Assembly: GCA_905214825.1 (NCBI GenBank)
Contig: CAJMNV010000078.1
Location: 1 to 9,092, forward strand
Source of the DNA: an uncultured bacterium
GTDB lineage: Bacteria; Bacillota; Clostridia; Lachnospirales; Anaerotignaceae
Length of the DNA: 9,092 nt
Direction: 5' to 3'
The translations under genes and the position numbers were made by a program. Positions 1 through 6,570 of the stretch are shown piece by piece; position 1 is the first letter of the stretch; every line of letters begins with the position of its first letter. The notes under the pieces were generated by a model. It saw only the letters and a program-made list of their open reading frames with translations, was not told the DNA's origin and ran no database searches.

Positions 1-39
1 GTATTTCAGGAATCCGCCACAGATTTTTACAACGTCCTC

Positions 40-810
40 TTATTTCTTTTTTTCACCTTTTACAACCAGGTCGCCTTTGATTGTGCTATTTTTCACAGTT
101 ACATCACCTGTGCTTACAGCTTCATCAACAACCAAATTGCCTGTAACTGTTTGGTCTTCCAGTTTTGTACCTGCTTCTTTTACAACGACTTCTTCACCTT
201 TTGTGCCTTCGTCAACTTTACCACCAATCACTCTGTTCAAAGAAGAAACAGCTTCTGCTCTTGTGATGGATTTGTAAGCACCGAATGTGCCATCAGGATA
301 ACCACTCATGTAACCAGCTTTTACCACTGCACCAACGCTGCCACGTGCCCAAGAAGGAATATCATCGCTGAATTTTGCGCCAGCTTCATCTTGTGCCAAA
401 CCTGCTGCGTTTGCAATCATAACAGCTGCTTCTGCTCTGCTGATTGTTGCATTTGGTTTGAATGTGCCATCAGCATAACCTTTTGTATAACCTTGCGCAA
501 CTGCTGTTGCTACTGCTTTGTAGAACCAGTTACCGGGTTGTACATCTGTGAAAGACACATCGCCTGTTTTATTGAAACCCATAGCATTATTCATAATAAT
601 AACAAATTCTGCACGGGTTACACTGTTATTTGGTTTGAATGTGCCATCTTCATAACCACTAATCAAACCTTTGTTTTGCCAATCTGTAATTACTTTTTCT
701 GCCCAGTGACCTGCAATATCGTTAGATGCTGCAAAAGCCTGCATAGGTGCAAATGCCAATGCTGCTGCCAAAGCCATGGACAATGTTTTCTTTGTCGCTT
801 TTTTACTCAC
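40..810 (-). CDS. Small secreted protein with three SLH (S-layer homology) domains
   Basis: This 256-residue exported cell-surface protein is expected to bind the secondary cell-wall polymer non-covalently. A lysine-rich N terminus and a hydrophobic stretch (about residues 9-27) ending in AFA form a signal peptide, with cleavage likely after residue 27. Three SLH domains follow at about 31-75, 88-135 and 147-195; each carries the polymer-binding signature (TRAE at 65-68, SRAE at 124-127, TRAE at 183-186) and a GYxDGTF-type motif. After an acidic linker, residues 208-252 hold two or three short beta-helix-like turns (TGNLVV, TGDVTV, KGDLVV), ending abruptly in GEKKK. The start is GTG: AGGAGGG at 818-824 lies 7-8 bases upstream and there is no better ATG. 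No large C-terminal domain is present, so it is either a small anchor or S-layer accessory protein, or a shortened one. No terminator is visible in the 39 bases before the window edge. SLH assignment is firm; exact role is unknown. Confidence 0.93.
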   Translation of the reverse strand: MSKKATKKTLSMALAAALAFAPMQAFAASNDIAGHWAEKVITDWQNKGLISGYEDGTFKPNNSVTRAEFVIIMNNAMGFNKTGDVSFTDVQPGNWFYKAVATAVAQGYTKGYADGTFKPNATISRAEAAVMIANAAGLAQDEAGAKFSDDIPSWARGSVGAVVKAGYMSGYPDGTFGAYKSITRAEAVSSLNRVIGGKVDEGTKGEEVVVKEAGTKLEDQTVTGNLVVDEAVSTGDVTVKNSTIKGDLVVKGEKKK

Positions 811-924
811 GCAAATTCCCTCCTAATCAATATCTGATAACGTTTTCTTACAGATAAATGACAGAATTTTCATTCTGCTGTATGAGAAAGCAAAAAAGCC
901 TCCCCCATATCTGCTGTTTTTATA
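811..924 (-). promoter_or_regulatory. Leader of the SLH gene: hairpin, cre-like site and tentative -10
   Basis: Read on the minus strand, TATAAA at 924-919 is the best -10 candidate, but no good -35 stands 16-18 bases upstream, so the promoter is tentative. It would give a leader of about 100 bases. Inside it, CAGAAT and ATTCTG form a perfect 6-bp stem closed by a GAAA tetraloop (862-877), and AGAAAACGTTATCA (848-835) differs at two positions from the CcpA operator core TGAAAACGTTTTCA. The ribosome binding site at 818-824 is strong. Long structured leaders are common on abundant surface-protein mRNAs; the regulatory reading is inference. Confidence 0.4.
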
Positions 925-1000
925 CTACCATGTTTGACAAAAAAATACAAGACAAACTTTGTAAAAATTGCATACAAAAAAAGTACAAGCATGTATGGAA

Positions 1001-1025
1001 ATTTTATTTTATTTTATTTTATTTT
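1001..1025. repeat. Five perfect ATTTT repeats across the 3' end of the MATE gene
   Basis: Five head-to-tail copies of ATTTT lie on the plus strand and overlap the last codons and the TAA stop (1011-1009) of the minus-strand exporter. The stop is made by the repeat itself. Gaining units, or losing one, leaves the protein end unchanged, so the tract is probably not a phase switch. Confidence 0.9.
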
Positions 1026-2388
1026 TAGAAAATAATTCCACTCTTTTTTGTAAAATACCGTTCATACATTTCAAATATATACACATAGATACCACCGAAC
1101 TAATCAAATCTACAAAAGGCTCTGCAAAAAATATGTTTTCAATCCCCCATATCAACGGAAACACAATCATACAACCAAAATATAACATTTTTCTAAATGT
1201 AGATAAGCTAATAGAATATCTCACCGCAGACAATGCTGTAAATCCATCTACAATAGTATATTGTATTGCCAAAGGAATAATCATAAGTGTCATAATTTTG
1301 ATTGCCTTTACCGACAAATCCATATAAAATACATCATTTGTGAATAAACGTACAAAATACGGCGATATCGTATGTGCTGCCAACATCATAATAATTGCAA
1401 AGACAATACAAACCATTCCTGTTTTCTTTTCGCCATCTTTCACACGTTCCATCTGACAAGCACCATAATTAAACCCCAATATCGGCTGTGTAGCCCCTGT
1501 CATCCCCCCCATCGGCAATGTCACCATCAAAAAGAAACTTTGTGCAATGGTATGACATGTCACAAGCTGGTCTCCATATCCCGGCCCGCCATAATGCTGC
1601 AACACAATATTCATCGCAATAATCAAACCACTATCCAACGCCACAATGATAAATGGAGACAATCCTGTTATCAATACTTTGCCCATCAACTTTTTATCAT
1701 ATTGCCCAAATGTAATCCGTACAGGCGGCCGATGTCCAAATAAAAACAGCAATACAAATGCACAAGAAACCATCTGTGCAAGCACTGTTGCAACTGCTGC
1801 TCCTGCAACCCCCATATCAAAACCAAATATAAACACAGGGTCTAACACCATATTGCATACTGCCCCCACAATCACTGAAAACATTGCAATTTTAGAATAC
1901 CCTTGACAAATGATAAATATATTCATACCCATAGATACAATGGCAAAAATACTACCTGCCGCATAAATTGTCATATATGTATCCGCATACGGAAATGTCA
2001 TTGTACTTGCCCCAAACAGCATCAACAACGGCTGTCTGAACAAAATTACAAGTATACTAATCACAATCCCCATCATAACCATCATCAAAAAGCAGTTTGC
2101 CATAATCCGATGTGCTTCTTTCCAGTCATTTTCTCCCATTTTAATACTCATCAAAGGAGAACCACCAATCCCCACCCACATAGAAAAAGATGTAATCAGT
2201 GTCACAATCGGCCCACAGATACCCACACCAGCCAAAGCCGTTGCACCAATCTCTGGAATATTTCCAATAAAAATACGGTCTACAATGCTGTATAACACAT
2301 TGATAAATTGTGCCAGCATTGCAGGTATCGCCAGCCGTAATACCAAACCCCACATTGCATCTGTTCCCAAATTATTTTCTTTTCCCAT
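1009..2388 (-). CDS. MATE-family multidrug/metabolite exporter, MepA-like
   Basis: This 459-residue integral membrane protein has the usual MATE length and about twelve hydrophobic segments. It should export drugs or cationic metabolites by proton or sodium antiport. The N terminus shows the MepA-type signature (AIPAMLAQFINVLY then VDRIFIG, residues 20-42). The first half ends with NMVLDPVFIFG and MGVAGAAVAT (179-201). The second half carries GATQPILGFNYGA (298-310), typical of the MepA-like branch. The ATG at 2388 follows AGAGGG about 11 bases upstream and a short leader from the promoter at 2416-2443. It is divergent from a second, dissimilar MATE gene and lies upstream of the SLH gene on the same strand. 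No strong terminator follows; only a weak AT-rich stem (around 982-996) before a T run separates the two genes. The substrate cannot be read from the sequence. Confidence 0.94.
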   Translation of the reverse strand: MGKENNLGTDAMWGLVLRLAIPAMLAQFINVLYSIVDRIFIGNIPEIGATALAGVGICGPIVTLITSFSMWVGIGGSPLMSIKMGENDWKEAHRIMANCFLMMVMMGIVISILVILFRQPLLMLFGASTMTFPYADTYMTIYAAGSIFAIVSMGMNIFIICQGYSKIAMFSVIVGAVCNMVLDPVFIFGFDMGVAGAAVATVLAQMVSCAFVLLFLFGHRPPVRITFGQYDKKLMGKVLITGLSPFIIVALDSGLIIAMNIVLQHYGGPGYGDQLVTCHTIAQSFFLMVTLPMGGMTGATQPILGFNYGACQMERVKDGEKKTGMVCIVFAIIMMLAAHTISPYFVRLFTNDVFYMDLSVKAIKIMTLMIIPLAIQYTIVDGFTALSAVRYSISLSTFRKMLYFGCMIVFPLIWGIENIFFAEPFVDLISSVVSMCIYLKCMNGILQKRVELFSKNKIK

Positions 2389-2415
2389 ACTGTTTATAGC
2401 CCTCTTTTTATCATT

Positions 2416-2443
2416 ATTATATAGTGCAAATATTCTTTATCAA
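2416..2443 (-). promoter_or_regulatory. Sigma-A promoter of the minus-strand MATE gene
   Basis: On the minus strand, TTGATA (2443-2438) and TATAAT (2421-2416) are separated by 16 bases. Transcription would start near 2409, giving a leader of only about 20 bases that contains the AGAGGG ribosome binding site. Confidence 0.6.
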
Positions 2444-2453
2444 TTTTAATTTC

Positions 2454-2485
2454 ATCATGGATTTGTTTGATTTTATCATGGGATT
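2454..2485. repeat. Two ATCATGG direct repeats upstream of the minus-strand MATE promoter
   Basis: ATCATGGATT (2454-2463) and ATCATGGGATT (2475-2485) are near-identical and spaced exactly 21 bases, two helical turns, just upstream of the -35 box at 2443-2438. This geometry suits an activator binding as two protomers on one DNA face, but no regulator gene is adjacent and chance similarity is possible. Confidence 0.35.
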
Positions 2486-2589
2486 ATAAACAATTCAACC
2501 AATTTTATGCAACACATTACAAAATTTTCCCAACATATTTTATGCCTATTAAAATATATGATTTTTCCTATTTTCTGTTTTATTTTTTA

Positions 2590-2618
2590 TTGACATTTTT
2601 TTCCCAATACTCTATAAT
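2590..2618 (+). promoter_or_regulatory. Consensus sigma-A promoter of the plus-strand MATE gene
   Basis: TTGACA (2590-2595) and TATAAT (2613-2618) are both perfect consensus hexamers with a 17-base spacer. The start should be near 2625, leaving a leader of about 100 bases before the ATG at 2726. So strong a promoter before an exporter gene suggests control after initiation, which fits the attenuator that follows. Confidence 0.85.
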
Positions 2619-2653
2619 AAAAAAACATTCTCGGAATTTTCGTTTGGTACACT

Positions 2654-2688
2654 AACGCTAACAAGGGTATATCTTGTTAGCGTTTTTT
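2654..2688 (+). terminator. Leader terminator hairpin (arms 1:2) of the plus-strand MATE gene
   Basis: AACGCTAACAAG (2654-2665) and CTTGTTAGCGTT (2673-2684) are perfect 12-base complements around a 7-base loop, followed directly by a run of T (2683-2688). This is an intrinsic terminator placed about 30 bases after the predicted start and about 40 bases before the coding start. Because it lies inside the leader it should act as an attenuator. As double-stranded DNA the same dyad could instead bind a repressor. Confidence 0.72.
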
Positions 2689-2707
2689 ATGTAAAAAACG
2701 CTAACAA
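2674..2707 (+). promoter_or_regulatory. Competing antiterminator hairpin (arms 2:3)
   Basis: Arm 2 extended (2674-2688, TTGTTAGCGTTTTTT) is perfectly complementary over 15 bases to arm 3 (2693-2707, AAAAAACGCTAACAA), with a 4-base loop. No T run follows it, so it is not itself a terminator. It uses the same arm and the same T run as the upstream terminator hairpin, so the two structures exclude each other. Blocking arm 1 (2654-2665), for example by a stalled ribosome or a bound factor, would free arm 2 to pair with arm 3 and let transcription reach the exporter gene. Confidence 0.6.
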
Positions 2708-2725
2708 AACAATATGGAGGTTCTT

Positions 2726-4084
2726 ATGGAAAAGATAGAAACAAATGCATTTCTGTATGGAAAAATCGCCACCCCTCTCATTCAATTTGCAATTCCATTG
2801 ATGCTTTCTTTGATATTACAAGCATTGTATGGTGCAGTCGATTTGATGGTTGTTGGTAAATTCGGTAGCACTGCCAGTATTTCTGCAGTTGCGACAGGTG
2901 GACAAGTGATGCAGTCTGCCACAGTCATCATCACTGGTTTGACAATGGGTGTAACGGTATTGCTGGGACAAGCAATCGGTGCCAAGAAGCCCCAAGAAGC
3001 TGCAAACATTGTTGCAGGGCAAATCAAATTATTATTCTGTGTTGCTTTACTATTGACCATCTTATTGATTTGCTTTGCAAAACAAGCCGCTTATGTAATG
3101 CATATACCAGAAGAGGCACTTCCAGAAACCATTACATACATTCGCATCTGTGCTTCTGGTATGATATTTATCACAGCATATAATGCAGTCAGTGGTATTT
3201 TTCGTGGTATGGGAAATTCTCACTCCCCATTTTTATTTGTACTCATTGCTTGTTGTATCAATATCATATTGGATTTGTTATTTGTAGGTCTATTTCATAT
3301 GTCTACCGCAGGTGCCGCATTGGCAACCATTATTTCACAAGCAAGCAGCTTTTTATTTTCCATATTGTATATGAAATATACCAAAAAATATAAATTGCCT
3401 TTTTGTTTATCAAAACAAAATTTTTATCAAAAAGGTACTGTCAAACGGATATTATCCATCGGCTTACCCATTGCTGCACAAGACTTTCAAGTCAATGTAT
3501 CTTTTTTGATTATCACAAGTATTGTCAATACTTTAGGTGTCATTGCCTCTGCAAGTGTTGGTATTTCCGAAAAATTATTTATATTTTTGGCATTGGTACC
3601 CATGAGTTTTATGTCTGCACTATCTGCATTTGTTGCACAAAATGTTGGTGCAAATAATCTACCTCGTGCAACAAAAGCATTTTTCATTGCCAGTCGTATT
3701 TCTTTTTGTTGTGGATTTTTTGTGTTTTTGATGACATTTTTTCGTGGTGATTTTTTAGCATCTCTATTCACAAAAGACCCACAAGTCATTTCCGCAACTG
3801 CATTATATCTCAAAGGGTGTTCTTTTGAATATTTGATGACCGCTTTCATATTTTGTTTTCTGGGTTATTTTAACGGTAGAGGCAGAACAAAGTTTGCATT
3901 GGTACAAGGTGTTTTAACCGCATTTTGTGTACGTATTCCATTATCTTATATTTTCAGCATATTACCAGAAACCAATTTACTTTTGATTTCCTTTGCCGTA
4001 CCCATATCTGCATTTTTTGAATTATTGCTTTGTATTGGTTATTTTATCAAATTGCAAAAAGAAACACCACACACAACCCCTTAA
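2726..4084 (+). CDS. MATE-family multidrug/metabolite exporter, NorM/DinF-like
   Basis: This 452-residue polytopic membrane protein has about twelve hydrophobic segments in two homologous halves. MATE features include YGAVDLMVVGKFG (35-47), GQAIGAKKP (81-89), GIFRGMGNS (157-165), NIILDLLFVG and AGAALAT (179-201) and AFVAQNVGANN (301-311). It should extrude drugs or toxic metabolites using an ion gradient. The ATG at 2726 is chosen because GGAGG (2716-2720) sits 5 bases before it; the in-frame ATG at 2714 overlaps that ribosome binding site and would have none of its own. The protein is clearly not a recent duplicate of the divergent 1009-2388 exporter: it lacks the GATQPILGFNYGA motif and the MepA-type N terminus. 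Expression is probably conditional through the leader hairpins at 2654-2707. A strong terminator follows at 4097-4143, so it is a single-gene transcript. The substrate is unknown. Confidence 0.94.
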   Translation: MEKIETNAFLYGKIATPLIQFAIPLMLSLILQALYGAVDLMVVGKFGSTASISAVATGGQVMQSATVIITGLTMGVTVLLGQAIGAKKPQEAANIVAGQIKLLFCVALLLTILLICFAKQAAYVMHIPEEALPETITYIRICASGMIFITAYNAVSGIFRGMGNSHSPFLFVLIACCINIILDLLFVGLFHMSTAGAALATIISQASSFLFSILYMKYTKKYKLPFCLSKQNFYQKGTVKRILSIGLPIAAQDFQVNVSFLIITSIVNTLGVIASASVGISEKLFIFLALVPMSFMSALSAFVAQNVGANNLPRATKAFFIASRISFCCGFFVFLMTFFRGDFLASLFTKDPQVISATALYLKGCSFEYLMTAFIFCFLGYFNGRGRTKFALVQGVLTAFCVRIPLSYIFSILPETNLLLISFAVPISAFFELLLCIGYFIKLQKETPHTTP

Positions 4085-4096
4085 AACAAAAAAGTC

Positions 4097-4143
4097 AAAT
4101 TGTATGGGTATAATCATATTAATTGTACCCATACAATTTTTTT
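4097..4143 (+). terminator. Intrinsic terminator of the plus-strand MATE gene
   Basis: AAATTGTATGGGTA (4097-4110) and TACCCATACAATTT (4126-4139) make a perfect 14-bp stem with a 15-base loop, running into a T tract to 4143. It starts 12 bases after the exporter stop codon. Confidence 0.92.
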
Positions 4144-4180
4144 CATTCTTCTAAAAATAGTATGCCTTTTTTCCTTTTAC

Positions 4181-4189
4181 TGTTAAAAT
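4181..4189 (+). promoter_or_regulatory. Possible extended -10 promoter of the ECF/amidohydrolase operon
   Basis: TGT followed by TAAAAT (4181-4189) fits an extended -10 element. The sequence 17 bases upstream (TATGCC) is a poor -35. A start near 4196 would give a leader of about 40 bases. A promoter is required somewhere in 4144-4212 because a strong terminator lies just upstream, but this placement is tentative. Confidence 0.35.
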
Positions 4190-4212
4190 AATTGAAAAGA
4201 AAAAAGAAATAT

Positions 4213-4239
4213 ATGAAAAAAAGAAGGGTGGTTCTATGA
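4213..4239 (+). CDS. Possible 8-codon leader ORF overlapping the ECF gene start (ATGA)
   Basis: ATG at 4213 opens a frame encoding MKKRRVVL that stops at TGA 4237-4239, sharing ATGA with the start codon of the next gene at 4236. The frame contains that gene's ribosome binding site. It has no clear ribosome binding site of its own, only a purine-rich stretch, so it may be fortuitous. If translated, it would couple to and could modulate initiation of the ECF gene. Confidence 0.2.
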   Translation: MKKRRVVL

Positions 4240-4748
4240 AAAACACTTATACAATCAAAGACATTACAAAAATGGCAATGATGGCTACCATTACATTTAT
4301 TGGTGTCTATTTGATAAAATTCCCATCATTGCATGGATATGCACACTTAGGCGATTGCATGATTTTCATCAGTGTATTATTATTGGGTACAAAAAAAGGT
4401 TCTTTGGCAGGTGCGATTGGTGCTGCGTTGTCAGATTTGATTGGTGGATATATGCAATGGATACTCCCCACATTTTTTATCAAATATATCATGGCACAAG
4501 TAATGGGGCTGTTCATTGATAAACTCATGCCCCAAGCAAAATGGAACTGGTTCATTGGGTCTGTTGTGGGTGGTATTGTACAACTTATTCTATATACATT
4601 GATAAAAATTCCACTTTATGGCATTGGTTATGCCATCGCTGGCATTCCATCGCTTGGTTCTCAAACCATTACAGGCATTATTTTAGGTGCAGTATTCGTC
4701 ATTGCATTTGGCAAAGCAAATGTATTACAAAAATTAAGGGAGATGTAA
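4236..4748 (+). CDS. ECF transporter S component (PF07155-like)
   Basis: This 170-residue protein has five to six hydrophobic segments and the size of an energy-coupling-factor substrate-binding (S) subunit. The N-terminal half follows the ECF-ribofla_trS/DUF1393 pattern: a first helix after the TKMAMMA region, IKFPS (27-31), HLGD (37-40), then a long small-residue stretch (53-72) with KKGSLAGAIGAALSD and the glycine pair before residue 72. In this family the S subunit captures a vitamin or similar small molecule and works with a shared EcfA/EcfA'/EcfT module encoded elsewhere; none is in this window. The ATG at 4236 has GGGTGG about 4-8 bases upstream. The amidohydrolase gene begins 4 bases after its stop, so the two are co-transcribed and the imported compound is likely linked to that enzyme. 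No known riboswitch is recognisable upstream. The family is sure; the substrate is unknown. Confidence 0.88.
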   Translation: MKNTYTIKDITKMAMMATITFIGVYLIKFPSLHGYAHLGDCMIFISVLLLGTKKGSLAGAIGAALSDLIGGYMQWILPTFFIKYIMAQVMGLFIDKLMPQAKWNWFIGSVVGGIVQLILYTLIKIPLYGIGYAIAGIPSLGSQTITGIILGAVFVIAFGKANVLQKLREM

Positions 4749-4752
4749 AACA

Positions 4753-5499
4753 ATGGTATACGCAAAAACAAAAAATTTCAAAAAAATAGATGCCCATGCA
4801 CATGTTGGTATTTTTGGCGGCTGGGCAAAATTAGCAGTCACACCCGAACAACTGATAGAACAAATGGATGCATTTTGCATTGAAAAAACACTGCTTTGTG
4901 CAGAACCAAATACATTAACATTCGATGCCATGCAGAAATATCCCGACCGTTTTGTTGGTATGTATTATGCCAATCCCTTTGGCGGACAATCAGAAGTAGA
5001 GGCACTTTATGATTATATACAAAACAAAGGCTTTCGTGGTATCAAAACAAACCCCTTGCGTCATGCCTATGTGGCAGATGATGCCATTATGGACCCCATT
5101 ATGGAAGCCGCAAAAGATTTGAACATTCCTGTGTTTATGCATTGTGGTCACCCACCTTATTCATTGCCTTGGAGTATTGCACTGTTGGCAGAACGTCATC
5201 CAGATGTAAAACTGGTTATGATTCATATGGGGCATGGACATGGCGTATATATAGATGCTTCTTTGAAAATGGCAAAACGTTATCCCAACCTGTATTTGGA
5301 AATGAGTGGTATGCCTATGCCTACAAAAATTTTGGAAGCATATCGTGAAGTCGGTGCAGACCGTATTCTGTTTGGCACAGATGCTCCATTCCACCCTGCC
5401 GCTGTTGAGGAAATGAAAGTTTTAACCAGTGGGCTGACAGATATAGAATTGGAAGATGTATTTTACAACAACTGTGCAAAATTGATGGGATTTGTCTAA
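4753..5499 (+). CDS. Metal-dependent amidohydrolase, Amidohydro_2-type TIM barrel
   Basis: This 248-residue cytoplasmic enzyme has no signal peptide. It shows the amidohydrolase-superfamily metal ligands in order: H15 and H17 (DAHAHVG), H130 (FMHCGH, with H133 nearby), H158 (IHMGH, with H161/H163 nearby) and D210 (FGTDAPF). The pattern and the C-terminal NNCAKLMGF match the PF04909 group (2-pyrone-4,6-dicarboxylate lactonase / aminocarboxymuconate-semialdehyde decarboxylase relatives), which hydrolyse or decarboxylate small cyclic or carboxylated compounds. It is at the short end for the group but all key positions are present, so it is probably active. The ATG at 4753 has AAGGGAG (4736-4742), inside the end of the ECF gene, 10 bases upstream. 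With a 4-base gap it forms an operon with the S component, suggesting it acts on the imported ligand. A terminator follows at 5582-5620. Family is firm; the reaction is not known. Confidence 0.9.
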   Translation: MVYAKTKNFKKIDAHAHVGIFGGWAKLAVTPEQLIEQMDAFCIEKTLLCAEPNTLTFDAMQKYPDRFVGMYYANPFGGQSEVEALYDYIQNKGFRGIKTNPLRHAYVADDAIMDPIMEAAKDLNIPVFMHCGHPPYSLPWSIALLAERHPDVKLVMIHMGHGHGVYIDASLKMAKRYPNLYLEMSGMPMPTKILEAYREVGADRILFGTDAPFHPAAVEEMKVLTSGLTDIELEDVFYNNCAKLMGFV

Positions 5500-5581
5500 A
5501 AATTTAAGGTAAAGCAGTAGGAATTTGCCCTTGATGCAGTGCAAATTTGTAAAAACAAGTCTATCCACATCATAATGATGC

Positions 5582-5620
5582 AAAAAGCAGAAAACCTTTT
5601 TCATGGTTTTCTGCTTTTTT
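5582..5620. terminator. Bidirectional intrinsic terminator between convergent genes
   Basis: AAAAAGCAGAAAACC (5582-5596) and GGTTTTCTGCTTTTT (5605-5619) make a perfect 15-bp palindrome with an 8-base loop. A at one end and T at the other give a T tract in both directions. It ends the ECF/amidohydrolase transcript and can also serve the convergent merR gene. A weaker 7-bp inverted repeat (AATTTGC 5522-5528, GCAAATT 5541-5547) lies just before it. Nothing else is evident from 5621 to 5736. Confidence 0.9.
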
Positions 5621-5736
5621 AAATGTCATAAAATCATTATTGATTATAAATGGACTGCTGTTTGATACCTTGTGCCAATACTTATAATACTTATGTGTGA
5701 TAAAGTAACATAAAAAATTGGATAGGTAACCACCCA

Positions 5737-6558
5737 CTATTCTGATTTGATATGTATTTCTATCTGCGTGATATAATCGTCAAAACAATCAATCACTGTT
5801 TCATTGATACCTGTTTCATAAGAATATCCAGTCAAAGACAATCCTTGCTTTTTGGCATAAACAAGGATTTCTTTGTATCTGTTCGGCAGTTTATCCCAAC
5901 TTCCTTTACAGAAAGCCCGCAAATACTTCCCAGCAGGTTTTATATGCAAACCCTTTTTGGAAGTAGGGTTAGGCAATTCAATATACAAAGCAGAATAATT
6001 CTGAAAATCACCCTGGTATAGGCTTTTGGCAGAAATCATAGAACCATATGCGGCATCATGCAAACGATGTAATTGATACTGTTTGCTTTTATCAATGATT
6101 TTCTCGATTTCTGTTTCAGTGTTTGCGTCTGCTGTTGTTGGGACAGTGACTAGATATGATTTTTTCTGTTCCACAATACAAATACTGGATAAATCAATTT
6201 TTAATATTGTTGTCATATCCTGATGACGGCTTACCAATGCTTGCTGAATACGTTTCAAATTGGCAATCGTATCATTTAATTCTACTATTTTTTCTTGTAA
6301 TAGTTGTTCCATATTCTCCGCAGAACGATTAGACAAAAAGGCTTTAATTTCTGGAATGGACACATTTAATTCCCGCAACATTAAAATCGTTTCCAAAACC
6401 GGACTTTGGAAGTATGTATAGTAGCGATACCCATTTTCTCCAATGACAGCAGGTTTTAATAAACCCATTTCATCATACCACATTAACGTCTTTTTTGTTA
6501 CTTCATGTATGGCAGCAAACTGTCCGATTGTAAACAATTTATTATGTTCCAAAAACAT
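5737..6558 (-). CDS. MerR-family regulator with GyrI-like ligand domain (BmrR-like)
   Basis: This 273-residue cytoplasmic transcription activator matches the architecture and length of BmrR. A winged helix-turn-helix occupies about residues 8-75 (FTIGQFA, WYDEMGLLKP at 27-36, GYRYYT at 43-48). A dimerising coiled coil follows at about 80-115. A GyrI-like effector domain fills about 130-273 and ends in YITQIEIHI. In this family the C-terminal domain binds lipophilic cations or other drugs and twists an over-spaced promoter into an active form. The ATG at 6558 has GGGGGAG 5 bases upstream. The gene is divergent from two GNAT genes, and the shared region carries a 19-bp-spacer promoter and a dyad, so they are very probably its targets and it probably represses itself. 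The ligand is unknown. Confidence 0.92.
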   Translation of the reverse strand: MFLEHNKLFTIGQFAAIHEVTKKTLMWYDEMGLLKPAVIGENGYRYYTYFQSPVLETILMLRELNVSIPEIKAFLSNRSAENMEQLLQEKIVELNDTIANLKRIQQALVSRHQDMTTILKIDLSSICIVEQKKSYLVTVPTTADANTETEIEKIIDKSKQYQLHRLHDAAYGSMISAKSLYQGDFQNYSALYIELPNPTSKKGLHIKPAGKYLRAFCKGSWDKLPNRYKEILVYAKKQGLSLTGYSYETGINETVIDCFDDYITQIEIHIKSE

Positions 6559-6570
6559 TTCAACTCCCCC

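Noticed and set aside
151..837. 228-codon plus-strand frame opposite the SLH gene
   Set aside because: It is antisense to a gene with clear SLH motifs, signal peptide and ribosome binding site. Its product is cysteine-rich and low in complexity, with no ribosome binding site.
934..962. TTGACA on the plus strand at 934-939 as a promoter
   Set aside because: No -10-like hexamer stands 16-18 bases downstream and no plus-strand gene follows.
1001..1025. ATTTT pentanucleotide tract as a phase-variation switch for the MATE gene
   Set aside because: The in-frame TAA is created within the tract, before its last unit. Adding units, or losing one, leaves the protein end unchanged, and only the last few residues are involved.
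2714..2725. Earlier ATG at 2714 as the start of the plus-strand MATE
   Set aside because: It overlaps the GGAGG that serves the ATG at 2726 and has no ribosome binding site of its own.
1009..4084. The two MATE genes as a heterodimeric or duplicated pair
   Set aside because: They belong to different MATE branches and are divergently transcribed with unrelated leaders; MATE proteins work as single polypeptides.
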